From JABHIE01 sp964584805 (lineage in GTDB: Bacteria > Planctomycetota > UBA1135): a stretch of DNA of 64,000 nt. This document shows, in pieces, positions 34,638-43,968 of the stretch. The position numbers were made by a program, and so were the translations under genes. The stretch lies in assembly GCA_964584805.1 (NCBI GenBank), contig CAZPAY010000003.1, positions 62,001-126,000 of the forward strand, read 5' to 3'. The notes under the pieces are model-generated. The model did not search any database and was not told where the DNA came from. It worked only from the letters and a program-made list of their open reading frames with translations. The first letter of the stretch is position 1. Every line of letters begins with the position of its first letter.

Positions 34638-36257
34638 TTATTGCACTACAAAATCGCGGCGACCGCGGTGGACGACCCCGAACATATCGGTCTCTTCGAC
34701 TTCGACGAGATGGCGGCCCAGCGCAATGTCATTCGGTAAAGTAGCCGCCCATAAATGCGTCGATTTGTCTTTCGCTTTAGGCAATTTGCGCCAAGCAAAT
34801 GGTTTTTTGTCGCCCAACACGGCGTCTTCGCGCAAACGCGTTTCTTCGTAATAAGGATCTGCTTCGTCGACTTTATTCATCATCGCCCACTCGCCGCTAT
34901 CGACGCGCCAACGCACGGCAGAACGCTCGCTGCCATTAAAAATGTTGGCGTGCAAGCGCACCCCACCATCAGCGGCTAATTGTTCAGGCGAGATGAAGTC
35001 AGCAAGATGCAAAGTCATTTGCTCACTGACCGGCCGCCTTGCAGGAATGAATTCAATGCCGTAGCCCACACCATCAAATTCAAATACGCTCACGCCATTT
35101 GGCGCGCCATCGCGCATCGTCGTGTGCGGGATGCCTTCCTCGTCTGGTGCGCCCGTAAACCATGAGCCACATGCGGTGACATTGACGACATGATGGTGCT
35201 CTTTTTCACCAAGCCAACCATCGTCTTTGCCCAGGAAATGATTTTCGTGGGTGTGCATGTGCCCCGCCACCGATAGCGCGTAGGGAAACGGCTCAAGCAG
35301 GCGATAAAAGTCTTGTGCATTATCCGTGTTGTAAAACGGGATGTGCATCATCACAACCACCAACTTGTCTTTCGACACGCTCGCCAAATCGTTTTTGGCA
35401 AACTGCATCACGCGGTCGGTTAAAAAACCGGTGTAGCTGCCCAGACCATTCCCGTTTGGCTTGGCCGAATAAAACACATTATCCAAAACCAAAAAATGCG
35501 CTGAACCCCAATCAAAGGAATAAGTCGTCGGCCCATAAAAAGCGGCAAAAGTCTCGGCCGACCACGCATCGTTCGCCGCATCACGATTCACATCATGATT
35601 GCCAATCACTTGCCACCACGGCACGCCGACTTTCGCCCACATTTTGTTTAACGGGCCAAACAAATCTAAATTGTCAAAAGTTATATCACCTAAGGTCACG
35701 GCAAACGCGCCGCTCCAATCGGCCAAACCTTCAGCAACATCATGCGATAGCCAAGCGACTTCTTGCATATCGCGCGGCTGAGGATCACCCACCATCAAGG
35801 CGCGAAACGGCCCTGACTCATCTTGCGGAATCAGCGGAAAATCAATCGACGGCGGCAAATCCCCCGTCGGCGTTAGACCTGGGAAAGACGGGAAGCGGCC
35901 GTTCTCCAAATCATGAATGGGCGAACCAAGCGGTCGATGGACATAAAAAAACTGCGGGATATTCGTTTCATCAACCGCAATCATCCAGCTTTCGGGTTTT
36001 AAAACGAAAAACTCGCACGGCGCATCCAACACAGGCAACTGCCAATGCCCCCCATCATCTGTTTCAACAATATCGGCACCATTAGAAACACGGACGCCAC
36101 TCACACCCGGCTCACCCACCCCGCGCTTGCCGTCTTGGTTCACATCATGAAAGACGACACCGCGCGCCATCGACTCATCGCCGACGACTAAGACAGACGG
36201 CGGAGCAAGCGCGCAACCCGCCACAAATGCCGCCACCAAGCAAAACCGACCTAACAT
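34638..36257 (-). CDS. Calcineurin-like metallophosphoesterase lipoprotein
   Basis: A 539-residue protein. ATG 36257 gives a lipoprotein signal (GRFCLVAAFVAGCALAP, lipobox VAGC). Residues 35-110 hold an SdrD/Cna-B-like domain (GVVFHDVNQDGKRGVGEPGVSGVRVSN), and about 160-390 the phosphoesterase core with metal-site motifs GDPQP, GDITFDNLD, GNHDVN, HIPFY and GHMHTHEN. The C-terminus (about 420-540) is a beta-rich domain (LHANIFNGSERSAVRWRVDSG). The order matches planctomycete extracytoplasmic calcineurin-like phosphoesterases. Substrate unknown; phosphate ester of an envelope molecule is likely. It overlaps the 3' end of the MazG-like gene. Confidence 0.86.
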   Translation of the reverse strand: MLGRFCLVAAFVAGCALAPPSVLVVGDESMARGVVFHDVNQDGKRGVGEPGVSGVRVSNGADIVETDDGGHWQLPVLDAPCEFFVLKPESWMIAVDETNIPQFFYVHRPLGSPIHDLENGRFPSFPGLTPTGDLPPSIDFPLIPQDESGPFRALMVGDPQPRDMQEVAWLSHDVAEGLADWSGAFAVTLGDITFDNLDLFGPLNKMWAKVGVPWWQVIGNHDVNRDAANDAWSAETFAAFYGPTTYSFDWGSAHFLVLDNVFYSAKPNGNGLGSYTGFLTDRVMQFAKNDLASVSKDKLVVVMMHIPFYNTDNAQDFYRLLEPFPYALSVAGHMHTHENHFLGKDDGWLGEKEHHHVVNVTACGSWFTGAPDEEGIPHTTMRDGAPNGVSVFEFDGVGYGIEFIPARRPVSEQMTLHLADFISPEQLAADGGVRLHANIFNGSERSAVRWRVDSGEWAMMNKVDEADPYYEETRLREDAVLGDKKPFAWRKLPKAKDKSTHLWAATLPNDIALGRHLVEVEETDMFGVVHRGRRDFVVQ

Positions 36258-36535
36258 GAGCACGGAGTCTTGGAGCAATACGGGCAGCCGTTTCCGTATT
36301 TCAGCTCAACGCACTCATCTAAATCAATCCCCTTAATGCTCGCCAGAGTTGCGAGCCATGCCAGCACATCAGCAAACTCTTCTTTTAAGTTTTCGACATC
36401 ATCATCACGCCGCAAAGCACGCGTCAACTCGCCGACCTCTTCTGCAAACCACATATAAGTACCTTGTAATCCACGCGCTTTATCTTTTTCGAAATAAATC
36501 GCTTCAATCTTTTTTTGGAAGTCAGACAGTTTCAT
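36251..36535 (-). CDS. MazG-like nucleotide pyrophosphohydrolase
   Basis: A 94-residue protein from ATG 36535; longer forms starting up to 37051 overlap the phosphatase gene and are rejected. The MazG signature EEVGELTRAL with the second acidic motif EEFADVLAWLA gives the four-helix metal site. The C-terminus adds a Cys-rich tail (CPYCSKTPCSC), seen in some short MazG-like proteins. It would hydrolyse (d)NTPs, probably noncanonical ones, as house-cleaning. Confidence 0.85.
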   Translation of the reverse strand: MKLSDFQKKIEAIYFEKDKARGLQGTYMWFAEEVGELTRALRRDDDVENLKEEFADVLAWLATLASIKGIDLDECVELKYGNGCPYCSKTPCSC

Positions 36536-36557
36536 GTGTATCCCTAATTTGCCGAAG

Positions 36558-37970
36558 CTAGTGCCGCTCACGACGAACCAATGCAAAAGCCAAATCGGCC
36601 TCAGGCTCGCCACCCAAGAAAGCAACCAATTTTTCCTCCATCGCACCGAGGCCGTTTTCGATGCCGATTTTTGCCAACTGATAGACCCCATTTTCGCCAA
36701 GCGTTTTGCCGGAGGGCGAGGCCGCTTCGTAAACGGAAGTGCTACACATAAACAATGCATCACCTGGCAAAAGTTCAAGCTGCAGCAATTCAAGCGACTT
36801 GCGGAACACCGGCCCGTCATCGAAACCGAGCGCGATGCCATTAGGTTGTAATTTACGCAATTCGCCTTCTGCGGCGGCCCATCGCACGGCAGGGACTTGA
36901 TGCCCCGCCGAAACCAGCTCAACCGCGCCCGTCGATGGCTCAACTCTGGCCACCATGGCTGCCGAATACAAACCTCGCGCCAAATCGCGATTAAGGCTCT
37001 GGTTGGCGTTATCGCACGCTTCAATGGGGCAAGCACCTCCAAGAATCGCACTGCGCAAATACGCCCGAGTTAGGGCCATGAGCAAGGAGCCGGCCATCCC
37101 GCTTGCTGCGCCCGCGCCAACAACCAGCGACGGACGATTTTGTGCATCTGCAATTGCGTCTACGAAATCGCTCGACCCTGGACCCCCGGCTTGCACCAAC
37201 AAAGTTTCGATGCCGTAACCGTCAGGAGGCACAACCGTCATCGGCTGTAAATTGCTGCGCAACTCACGCAAGATGTCGCCCTCGCGCTCGCGCTCTTCGA
37301 GCTGTGTTTGAGTTTCTTGCCCCTCGACAAGACCGCCGACCATGCGATTGACCGCTCGACTTAAGAGGGCAATCTCGCCGACAGCGCCTGGTGCGCGCAC
37401 GGTGCGGTAATGCCCGCGGCTGATTGCCAAAATATCTTCAATCATCGATCGCAAAGGGTCGACCAAACGCTTTGCGGTGTAACTGCCGATTAACACCACC
37501 GCCAAAACCAAAGCCCCCGCGGCAAGCACGACCAACAGCAACATTTGATCACTCGCATTACTGCGCGAATCTTTGCGCGTATACAAATTGATCAAAACAT
37601 GCTCGGGGTCTTCCGTTGCCGAGACAGGGTTTGTTTTAACTTGATACAAACGCAACACCTCAGCACCCGTTTGCGTCTCAACCGTCATGTCGCCGACTGA
37701 CAAAATATTATTGCCGGCACGATATGTCTTGGGCTCACCAGAAAACTCAGCCACAACTTCCGCGGCTTCAAGTCGAGCCGAAGTTGATGCAATCTCTTTC
37801 CGCGCAGCTTCAACAGCCTCGCTGCTAAACGAGTCAACCCCGCGCATCAAACCGTAAGCCATGCCTGCGGCAATGACTGCTGCTGTAATCGCAAGCGCCC
37901 AAGTGAAACGCGCAACAATGCCCATACCAGTTGAACCGGTGTGGTCAGAATGTTGCTCGTGTCGACTCAT
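36558..37970 (-). CDS. Membrane HAMP protein with SpoIIE/PP2C-type phosphatase domain
   Basis: A 470-residue protein from ATG 37970. Two membrane helices (FTWALAITAAVIAAGMAYGLM and LLLVVLAAGALVLAVVLIGSY) flank a short periplasmic sensor. A HAMP domain follows (AKRLVDPLRSMIEDILAISRGHYRTVR), then a SpoIIE-type phosphatase domain (GGPGSSDFVDAIADAQNRPSLVVGAGAASGMAGSLLMAL; YSAAMVARVEPSTGAVELVSAGHQVPAVRW). The acidic metal residues of the domain are partly replaced, which should be checked. It probably dephosphorylates an anti-sigma-factor antagonist in a partner-switching pathway, but no partner gene is adjacent. Confidence 0.83.
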   Translation of the reverse strand: MSRHEQHSDHTGSTGMGIVARFTWALAITAAVIAAGMAYGLMRGVDSFSSEAVEAARKEIASTSARLEAAEVVAEFSGEPKTYRAGNNILSVGDMTVETQTGAEVLRLYQVKTNPVSATEDPEHVLINLYTRKDSRSNASDQMLLLVVLAAGALVLAVVLIGSYTAKRLVDPLRSMIEDILAISRGHYRTVRAPGAVGEIALLSRAVNRMVGGLVEGQETQTQLEEREREGDILRELRSNLQPMTVVPPDGYGIETLLVQAGGPGSSDFVDAIADAQNRPSLVVGAGAASGMAGSLLMALTRAYLRSAILGGACPIEACDNANQSLNRDLARGLYSAAMVARVEPSTGAVELVSAGHQVPAVRWAAAEGELRKLQPNGIALGFDDGPVFRKSLELLQLELLPGDALFMCSTSVYEAASPSGKTLGENGVYQLAKIGIENGLGAMEEKLVAFLGGEPEADLAFALVRRERH

Positions 37971-37984
37971 GCGTTCTATTCCGT

Positions 37985-38503
37985 TTAAGCGAAGAAATGA
38001 TACATCACAGCCATCACTAACCAAGACCAGACGCCGGCCGCGACATCATCTACTACGATACCTAATCCGCCCGGCAGCCGCTCAAGTTGACGGCACGGCC
38101 ACGGCTTGAGGATATCGAAAAATCTGAAGATGAAAAAGGCGAGGGTTAAATGCGTTACGGCACCATAGCCAGGTGTAAAGAAGGCGCCAAATAAAGAGTC
38201 GGGAAACGGTGCAACCCAGGCAACGGCCACCAAATAACCCACGACTTCATCGAGCACAAATTCGCCTGGATCTTTCCGCCCCCAGTGGCGCTCACTCCAA
38301 TCGCCGGTGGCCGACCCATATACGCCCAGCACCAAAGCAGTTCCCAAGCAAAGCCACAAAAACCAACTCGCGGGTGCAAACCACAAAAACAAAATGGCCA
38401 AGCCTACGCCGCCGAGTGTGCCGAAAGTGCCTGATGCGATCGGAGCAAATCCAAGCCCAAACCAAGAAAGCAATGTCGCGTGTAGGCGGTCGGTCATGTT
38501 CAT
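37985..38503 (-). CDS. pgpA: Phosphatidylglycerophosphatase A
   Basis: A 172-residue membrane protein that removes phosphate from phosphatidylglycerophosphate in phospholipid synthesis. Motifs match PgpA: FGLGFAPIASGTFGTLGGVGLA near the N-terminus, DPGEFVLDEVVGYLVA (metal-site Asp/Glu), FRFFDILKPWP and GGLGIVVDDVAAGV. Four membrane segments are visible. ATG 38503 is preferred to GTG 38506. The stop of pcrA lies four bases upstream, so they form one leftward transcript. Confidence 0.92.
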   Translation of the reverse strand: MNMTDRLHATLLSWFGLGFAPIASGTFGTLGGVGLAILFLWFAPASWFLWLCLGTALVLGVYGSATGDWSERHWGRKDPGEFVLDEVVGYLVAVAWVAPFPDSLFGAFFTPGYGAVTHLTLAFFIFRFFDILKPWPCRQLERLPGGLGIVVDDVAAGVWSWLVMAVMYHFFA

Positions 38504-38507
38504 CACA

Positions 38508-40709
38508 CTACTCTATCTTTTCAAGCATCGCATAGGCCAACATCAGCGTGCGCTCTTCGCCCGTATTTTCAAACAAAACGGTTATCCGCTGATTGACGCC
38601 TTCACCCAAAATACGCTGCACCGTACCGTTACCGAAGACACGGTGATCAACCCAGTCACCCTCTTGAAATTCGCTCTCTTCGCTAGAAGAAAAACCCGCG
38701 CCAGAATCAATCTCAAGGCTTTCACCACCGACACAAGATTCAATGGGAGAATCACTCATAAACGAGTCAAAGCTGGAAACCGGCTTCGCTATGCCACCGA
38801 CCAAAACTTCATCGGGTAGTTCATCTAAAAAACGGCTGGGCGCCTGAGGCCCCGGGGATGATGTCCGGTAACGCATACGCGAATTGCTCAAACACAATTC
38901 CAGTCGAGCGCGCGTCAATGCGACATAAAACAAACGGCGCTCTTCTTCGAGACCTTCAGGGTCATCGAATGACCTGACATGTGGAAACAGCCCCTCTTCC
39001 AAACCGACCACGCCGACGCAATCAAATTCAAGACCCTTTGCCGCGTGCACCGTCATCAAAGAAACCCGCTCTGCGGATTCAGCCCACTTGTCGGTATCGA
39101 CCAGCAAAGAAATCTCTTCGAGGAAGCCTCGCAGGCCGCCACTCTCACGATGGTCATATTCGGCGGCAAAGGCAATTAATTCATCTAAGTTTTCACCCCT
39201 ATCTACATCTTCTGCCCCGTCGAGACTTTCTGCAAAACGCCGATAACCCGTAACATCGCACAATACCTGTAAAGTGCGTTCGGCACTTTTCATTTCTTCG
39301 CGGCTCTTATCTAGAATCCACAAAAATTTCCCAAGGCCTTTTTTTGCCGTGCCGCGCATGCTGTCGCGCACTTCAAGCTGCATGGCGGCTGACAACATAC
39401 TGACCCGCATAGCCGAAGCACGCGCACGCAATCGCTGCAGACTCGTTTCGCCCACGCCACGGGGTGGCACATTGACGGCGCGCTGAAAAGACATATCGTC
39501 TTTGGGATTAACGAGCAACCGCGAAAAAGCCAACAAGTCTTTGATTTCACGGCGTTCAAAAAAGGCCTGCCCACCGACGACCTGATACGGAATTTGCATT
39601 CGAGTCAATGCGGCCTCAAGCGAACGCGAGCATGCGTTGGTGCGATAAAACACGGCTATTTCACTCGCGCGTTTGCCGTCGGCCAGCCAACGATCCAGTT
39701 GCTGGCACATTTGCCTTGCTTCTGACTCCTCGTCGGGAGCATCGCCAACCATCAACTTTTCGCCGTCTTCGCGATTAGTAATCAAATCCTTTTCTTTGCG
39801 CGAACGGTTGTTTTGAATCACAGTTTGCGCCGCTTTGAGCACATTACCCACTGATCGATAATTTTGCTCAAGTCGCACAACCTCAGCACCGGCAAAGTCG
39901 CGTTCGAAATCCAAAATATTACTGATGTCAGCACCACGCCAACGATAAATCGACTGATCTGGATCGCCGCAAACGGCAACATGTTTCGTGCCCTGGGAGA
40001 GCAACTTCACAAATTTATACTGCAAATCGTTGGTGTCTTGATATTCGTCCACCAGGATATGCTCAAACTTCTCGACCCAACGGCGCGTCGAATCCGAATC
40101 CAACTGAAGTAACTGCACGCCCTTTAAAAGAAGGTCGTCAAAATCCAAAGCATCTTGCTTGGCGAGCTCTTCCTCATACAACTCATAAACCGCGGCAGCG
40201 TGCTCTTCCTCCATGCCCATCAGGGCTGCTTCTTCTTTTGCGCCAATTGGCATCAAGCTGCGGCCTTTCCAATTTGAAATGATCGTTTCAAAACGCCGCG
40301 GACGAAATACTTTCGGGTCAAGCCCCTTGTCTTTGATTAATTGCCGCAGCAATCGCCGGCGGTCATCGACATCGAAAATCGTGAAGTCGCGAGTGCGGCC
40401 GACACGGTCAGCATCCATGCGCAACATCCGTGCGCAAGTCGCGTGAAATGTGCCCACCCACATGCCTGTGTGCGGCACCCACTCTTCGATCCGCGTGCGC
40501 ATCTCGCGAGCGGCTTTGTTGGTAAATGTAATCGCTAAAACGCGCGATGCCGGCACTCGCAAATCCCGAACTAAATGTGCGACTCGCCGCGTAATCGTGC
40601 GTGTTTTGCCTGTGCCGGCACCGGCCAAGATCAAAATCGGCCCGTCGGTGTATTCCACCGCGCGCTGTTGCTCAGGATTTAGCCCCTCAAGTATTTGGTT
40701 TTGACTCAT
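38508..40709 (-). CDS. pcrA: UvrD/PcrA-type 3'-5' DNA helicase
   Basis: A 733-residue SF1 helicase; MSQNQILEGLNPEQQRAVEYTDG at ATG 40709 is the typical start, and the 68-residue upstream extension is rejected. Motifs: ILAGAGTGKTRTITRRVAHL, ITFTNKAAREMRTRI, LVDEYQDTNDLQYKFV, CGDPDQSIYRWRGAD, LEQNYRS, VNVPPRGVGETSL, MTVHAAKGLEFDCVGVVGLEEG, VALTRARLEL. The C-terminus carries a Tudor-like region (EFQEGDWVDHRVFGNGTVQRILG), as in PcrA. It works in excision repair and removal of replication blocks. Confidence 0.95.
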   Translation of the reverse strand: MSQNQILEGLNPEQQRAVEYTDGPILILAGAGTGKTRTITRRVAHLVRDLRVPASRVLAITFTNKAAREMRTRIEEWVPHTGMWVGTFHATCARMLRMDADRVGRTRDFTIFDVDDRRRLLRQLIKDKGLDPKVFRPRRFETIISNWKGRSLMPIGAKEEAALMGMEEEHAAAVYELYEEELAKQDALDFDDLLLKGVQLLQLDSDSTRRWVEKFEHILVDEYQDTNDLQYKFVKLLSQGTKHVAVCGDPDQSIYRWRGADISNILDFERDFAGAEVVRLEQNYRSVGNVLKAAQTVIQNNRSRKEKDLITNREDGEKLMVGDAPDEESEARQMCQQLDRWLADGKRASEIAVFYRTNACSRSLEAALTRMQIPYQVVGGQAFFERREIKDLLAFSRLLVNPKDDMSFQRAVNVPPRGVGETSLQRLRARASAMRVSMLSAAMQLEVRDSMRGTAKKGLGKFLWILDKSREEMKSAERTLQVLCDVTGYRRFAESLDGAEDVDRGENLDELIAFAAEYDHRESGGLRGFLEEISLLVDTDKWAESAERVSLMTVHAAKGLEFDCVGVVGLEEGLFPHVRSFDDPEGLEEERRLFYVALTRARLELCLSNSRMRYRTSSPGPQAPSRFLDELPDEVLVGGIAKPVSSFDSFMSDSPIESCVGGESLEIDSGAGFSSSEESEFQEGDWVDHRVFGNGTVQRILGEGVNQRITVLFENTGEERTLMLAYAMLEKIE

Positions 40710-40761
40710 CGAATTTGACTCTGTGCACTCGCACCAACCCGAGAAGTTTACAATCACCGGC

Positions 40762-41157
40762 ATGAGCACGCCCCTTTCCGCGACGACACCTGGCGTCGGC
40801 ATTGATATTGCCGATGTGGCGCGTGTGCAAAAAGCTATTGAGCGGGGCGGGCAGGGTTTCCTCGACAAGGTTTTCACCTCCGCCGAGCAGGCCGAATGCC
40901 AAAGCCGCGCCAACCCCTGGCCGCATTACGCTGCTCGATTCGCCGCCAAAGAAGCCGGCATGAAAGCCCTCGGCACGGGCTGGACAGGTGGCGTGGCCTT
41001 CCTTGATTTTGAAATCATCAGCGACGGCGCCACAGCACCTCAACTCAAGTTGCATGGCCAAGCCGCCGCCCGCGCTGCTAGTGAAGGCCTGCCAAGCCTG
41101 CGCCTCAGCATGAGCCACACCGACGACACGGCTACGGCGATTGTTGTCGTGATGTAG
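40762..41157 (+). CDS. acpS: Holo-[acyl-carrier-protein] synthase
   Basis: A 131-residue phosphopantetheinyl transferase that activates acyl carrier protein from CoA. VGIDIADVARVQKAI carries the first metal Asp; RFAAKEAGMKALGTG carries the family signature; SMSHTDDTATAIVV is the C-terminal motif. ATG 40762 gives the standard start. It is divergent from pcrA with 52 bases between and overlaps the 3' end of the TPR gene on the other strand by 26 bases. Confidence 0.92.
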   Translation: MSTPLSATTPGVGIDIADVARVQKAIERGGQGFLDKVFTSAEQAECQSRANPWPHYAARFAAKEAGMKALGTGWTGGVAFLDFEIISDGATAPQLKLHGQAAARAASEGLPSLRLSMSHTDDTATAIVVVM

Positions 41158-42148
41158 CCGGCAAGGGTCGACCCGCGCCAACACCTCCAACCGCTGCGTT
41201 CACCTCAAGTTCAGCGAGCAACCCAGGCGCGACCATCCTTGCGAGTGCTTTCCGCACTGACTCGCCCTCTTTCCCAGAGTCGCGCACCAAGGACGCCATC
41301 TCAGCATGCAAATCGGCCAAGCATTTTTTTGCCTGCGACAAGCGGGCAAGGCTCTCTTCTCGTGATGCGTCACTGCTTTCGCGCCACCCAAGCCAGGCGC
41401 GAGCCTCACCATCGACCGCTCTTACTTTTTCAGCTGGGGTTTCAGCTTGGTCAGCCCAAGCGCAAAAAGACTCAATAGCCGTTAGCCAATTGGCCACCTT
41501 GAAATGCGTTTTTGCCATCCACTCACGCGCATCATTTTTTTGCCTCAAGGGCGCGCCGCGCACAGCGAGTGCCTTGGCATATGCCTCAAGTGCCAGCGGC
41601 CAATTCTCATGACGCCGCGCGCTGTGCCCTCGCTCAAGCCAAGCACGCGCATGCCACACAGCACGCGCGCTTGCATCCTTTTGGCTCAAACCGCGCGATG
41701 GCCCGACCTTGAAATGGCCCGATTCATCCGTGCCTTTGCCGCGCGCCAAACTGCACACTTCTGTAAACGCACCCACGGCTCGCCCGGATTCGCCCAACAC
41801 ACGCCAACATTCGCCCTCACGAAAGGCGGCCTCCATCAACAATAGCATTGAGGCCCGTGGCCAATGCACACTTACAGCCGCATAGGCCGTTGCTGCGGCC
41901 CAGTAGCCTGATTCACGGTCGGTGCCTTTTGCCCCACGCATCATGGAGCGAACCTTCTTTGCTGCCGCCATCTGCCCAGCGGCATCCGTCTCACGCTCAA
42001 CCGCCAAAGCGGCGGCACGGGCAGATACCTTGGCCAAGCCCACGCCGCTGTCTTGCATGTTCTCTTGCCCTGCGGTGCACATTGGCGGCAATGCGAGCAC
42101 AACCAGTGACGGTGCCAAGCCAGTAATCAACAATATCAACGCCTGCAT
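41132..42148 (-). CDS. Secreted TPR-like protein coupled to an ECF sigma factor
   Basis: A 338-residue protein with a signal peptide (MQALILLITGLAPSLVVLALPP). ATG 42148 is chosen because it overlaps the sigma stop (ATGA at 42147-42150), although GTG 42157 is possible. The body is Ala-rich and helical with TPR-like pairs (GECWRVLGESGRAVGAFTEVCSL, ARAWLERGHSARRHENWPLALEAYAKAL, TAIESFCAWADQ). It may be a sensor or anti-sigma partner of the upstream sigma factor, but no membrane-spanning anti-sigma fold is evident. Confidence 0.7.
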   Translation of the reverse strand: MQALILLITGLAPSLVVLALPPMCTAGQENMQDSGVGLAKVSARAAALAVERETDAAGQMAAAKKVRSMMRGAKGTDRESGYWAAATAYAAVSVHWPRASMLLLMEAAFREGECWRVLGESGRAVGAFTEVCSLARGKGTDESGHFKVGPSRGLSQKDASARAVWHARAWLERGHSARRHENWPLALEAYAKALAVRGAPLRQKNDAREWMAKTHFKVANWLTAIESFCAWADQAETPAEKVRAVDGEARAWLGWRESSDASREESLARLSQAKKCLADLHAEMASLVRDSGKEGESVRKALARMVAPGLLAELEVNAAVGGVGAGRPLPATSRQQSP

Positions 42149-42732
42149 CAAATGCACCTCTCGCCGCGCTTGACATACTCATTCGAGCGATGTCGCGAAA
42201 CAAGGACTTTTAATTCTCGCTCTAAGGTGCGCCTTCCGCGGCACAAACGCACTCTTGCGGCATCATGGCTGACGCCAATCTCGGCGGCAATTTCAACGCA
42301 GGTCAACCCGCCGTTGTAGTGCATTTCGACCGCTTGCCGCTGTGTCGGTGGTAGTTGTCTCATCGCGCGAGGAAGCATGCCGAGCAGATCGCTCACCCAG
42401 ACGGGCTCGCCGTCAACCACCAACTCAGGATCGACCTCGCATATTGGCGACTCACAGACGACCATGTCTTGAACAGCGAACCCCATGGAATAGGGCAAAT
42501 TCTGGCGAACAATATCTACAGCCAAATTGCGGCCAACCTGAAACAAATAGGCTCTTGGGTCGCCCAAGATCGAATTCGCGGCCAACGCACGGCACAAGCG
42601 CAAACTCGCCTCTTGCACCAAATCGTCAATCGGTTGATTTGGGCCAAGTCGGCGCAAAAAGAACCCCTCAAGTTCTTTGAGCCAAGCCTCAATGGTTTTG
42701 GGAGATGTACAAGGTGAAGGGGCAGTTCTCAT
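42148..42732 (-). CDS. ECF-type RNA polymerase sigma factor
   Basis: A 194-residue sigma factor with region 2 (IDDLVQEASLRLCRALAANSILGDPRAYLFQVGRNLAVDIVRQ) and region 4 (LPPTQRQAVEMHYNGGLTCVEIAAEIGVSHDAARVRLCRGRRTLEREL). It resembles the FecI-like/ECF arrangement, but no receptor gene is nearby. It heads a two-gene leftward operon with the overlapping TPR gene. The 147 bases upstream hold a hairpin that ends the neighbouring transcript and must also hold its promoter. Confidence 0.88.
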   Translation of the reverse strand: MRTAPSPCTSPKTIEAWLKELEGFFLRRLGPNQPIDDLVQEASLRLCRALAANSILGDPRAYLFQVGRNLAVDIVRQNLPYSMGFAVQDMVVCESPICEVDPELVVDGEPVWVSDLLGMLPRAMRQLPPTQRQAVEMHYNGGLTCVEIAAEIGVSHDAARVRLCRGRRTLERELKVLVSRHRSNEYVKRGERCI

Positions 42733-42804
42733 GTCAAAAGGCAGACGGAACTATCCAACCATCGTGACACCTACACAATCAAATCCAACCCTTGTGGGAA
42801 AGTA

Positions 42805-42843
42805 AAACCGGAGTTCCCCAAAAAATGTGGAAAACTCCGGTTT
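42805..42843 (-). terminator. Intrinsic terminator after the TPR gene at 42880-43968
   Basis: On the leftward strand AAACCGGAGTT pairs perfectly with AACTCCGGTTT (11 bases), with a 17-base loop and TTTTACTTT continuing after it. It lies 37 bases after the stop of the TPR gene. Confidence 0.7.
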
Positions 42844-42879
42844 CGTGGGCCGCGACAAGACAGGCCAATCGACAAAGGA

Positions 42880-43968
42880 CTATCGCAGATTCAACTCTTT
42901 CTTGACCTTGGTCGTCCAGCTGGAGCGAGGGTAAGTTTTGTTTAATTGACTCGCGAGAGTCTTAGCATCTTTTTTGCGGCCCATACGATTGAGCGCTGCC
43001 GCAGCAACATAAAGCGAACGCGGCACAAGGCGGACAGCATGTTTGTGCATGGTCGCCACAAAAAGGTGATGCAAGGCAGCCTCTTGATAATCAAGATTAG
43101 CGGCCATCAAATCTTCATTGGCCAAGCCACGCTGATAAGCGCAATCGCCGAGGCCGGCATAGGCGGCCGCCTCAGTACCCGCATCAGCACCGCCGTCATC
43201 GACGATGGCAAGGAAGAAATCATTTGCCGCGGCGTAATTCTTAGAGGCAATCATGGCATTACCTACCTCAACGCGAGCCCGCGCCGCAACCGTGGGGTAT
43301 TCGCGTGCATTTTTCTCAGCTAATTTCGTCAATTCACGCTGCTTGGTCTCGCCGTTCATCGTGCTGTCAAGAATCATTAAGCCCAACTCAGACTCGCGCG
43401 ACCAACGCGCTGGCAAACCCTTGGAGCTCACATCAGCCGCCAACTGCTCAAACGCCTTCTTCGCACCAGCCGAATCGCCAGAAGCCTTGAGCGCCTCGGC
43501 CTTGAGCATCAATGCCGGCGCGTAGTAATAGCTATCAGGGACGGCGAGCAGCAACTCGTCAATCGCGGCAACCGTGCCTTTGTAATCAGCGAGACCAGAG
43601 ATACACTGAGCCTTCTTGTACATAGCATGCTGTTTCACCCAACCATAACGCTTGCTGTCTACGACACGAGCATCTTCGAGGACACCCGACAAGCGGCGAG
43701 CAGCTGCATTAAAGTTGCCCATATCCATGGTCTCGACAGCAGTCGCGTAATCATCGAGTGCGCTGGCGCCCAAATCGTGAATCAGCTCAGCTATTTCATC
43801 GGATGCCTTGCTGCCCTCGCGGCCATTTTTCTTGTAAGTAACCTCGGCGTAGGTCTCGCTTTTGATCTTGTCGACGACGAGCACTTTGCCGTTGGTCAAA
43901 ACGATTTCGTCCGTCGGCAGTGCCGCGGGCATGGAAAGGAGGAGCGTTGTTGCGAGGAGACTAAGCAT
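42880..43968 (-). CDS. Secreted TPR-repeat protein
   Basis: A 362-residue protein from ATG 43968 with signal peptide MLSLLATTLLLSMPAALP. Residues 20-70 (DEIVLTNGKVLVVDKIKSETYAEVTYKKNG) form a short SH3-like or PDZ-like beta unit common before TPRs in planctomycete proteins. TPR-like repeats follow (FNAAARRLSGVLEDARV, ALMLKAEALKASGDSAGAKKAFEQL, NYAAANDFFLAIVDDGG, AYAGLGDCAYQRGL). It is likely periplasmic and scaffolding; no partner is known. The start overlaps the XdhC-like gene stop by eight bases, making it the last gene of a three-gene operon with a terminator at 42805-42843. Confidence 0.78.
   Translation of the reverse strand: MLSLLATTLLLSMPAALPTDEIVLTNGKVLVVDKIKSETYAEVTYKKNGREGSKASDEIAELIHDLGASALDDYATAVETMDMGNFNAAARRLSGVLEDARVVDSKRYGWVKQHAMYKKAQCISGLADYKGTVAAIDELLLAVPDSYYYAPALMLKAEALKASGDSAGAKKAFEQLAADVSSKGLPARWSRESELGLMILDSTMNGETKQRELTKLAEKNAREYPTVAARARVEVGNAMIASKNYAAANDFFLAIVDDGGADAGTEAAAYAGLGDCAYQRGLANEDLMAANLDYQEAALHHLFVATMHKHAVRLVPRSLYVAAAALNRMGRKKDAKTLASQLNKTYPRSSWTTKVKKELNLR

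Noticed and set aside
42733..42879. Possible small RNA upstream of the ECF sigma gene
   Set aside because: The only structure is the hairpin with downstream T-rich sequence, best read as a terminator of the neighbouring leftward gene.
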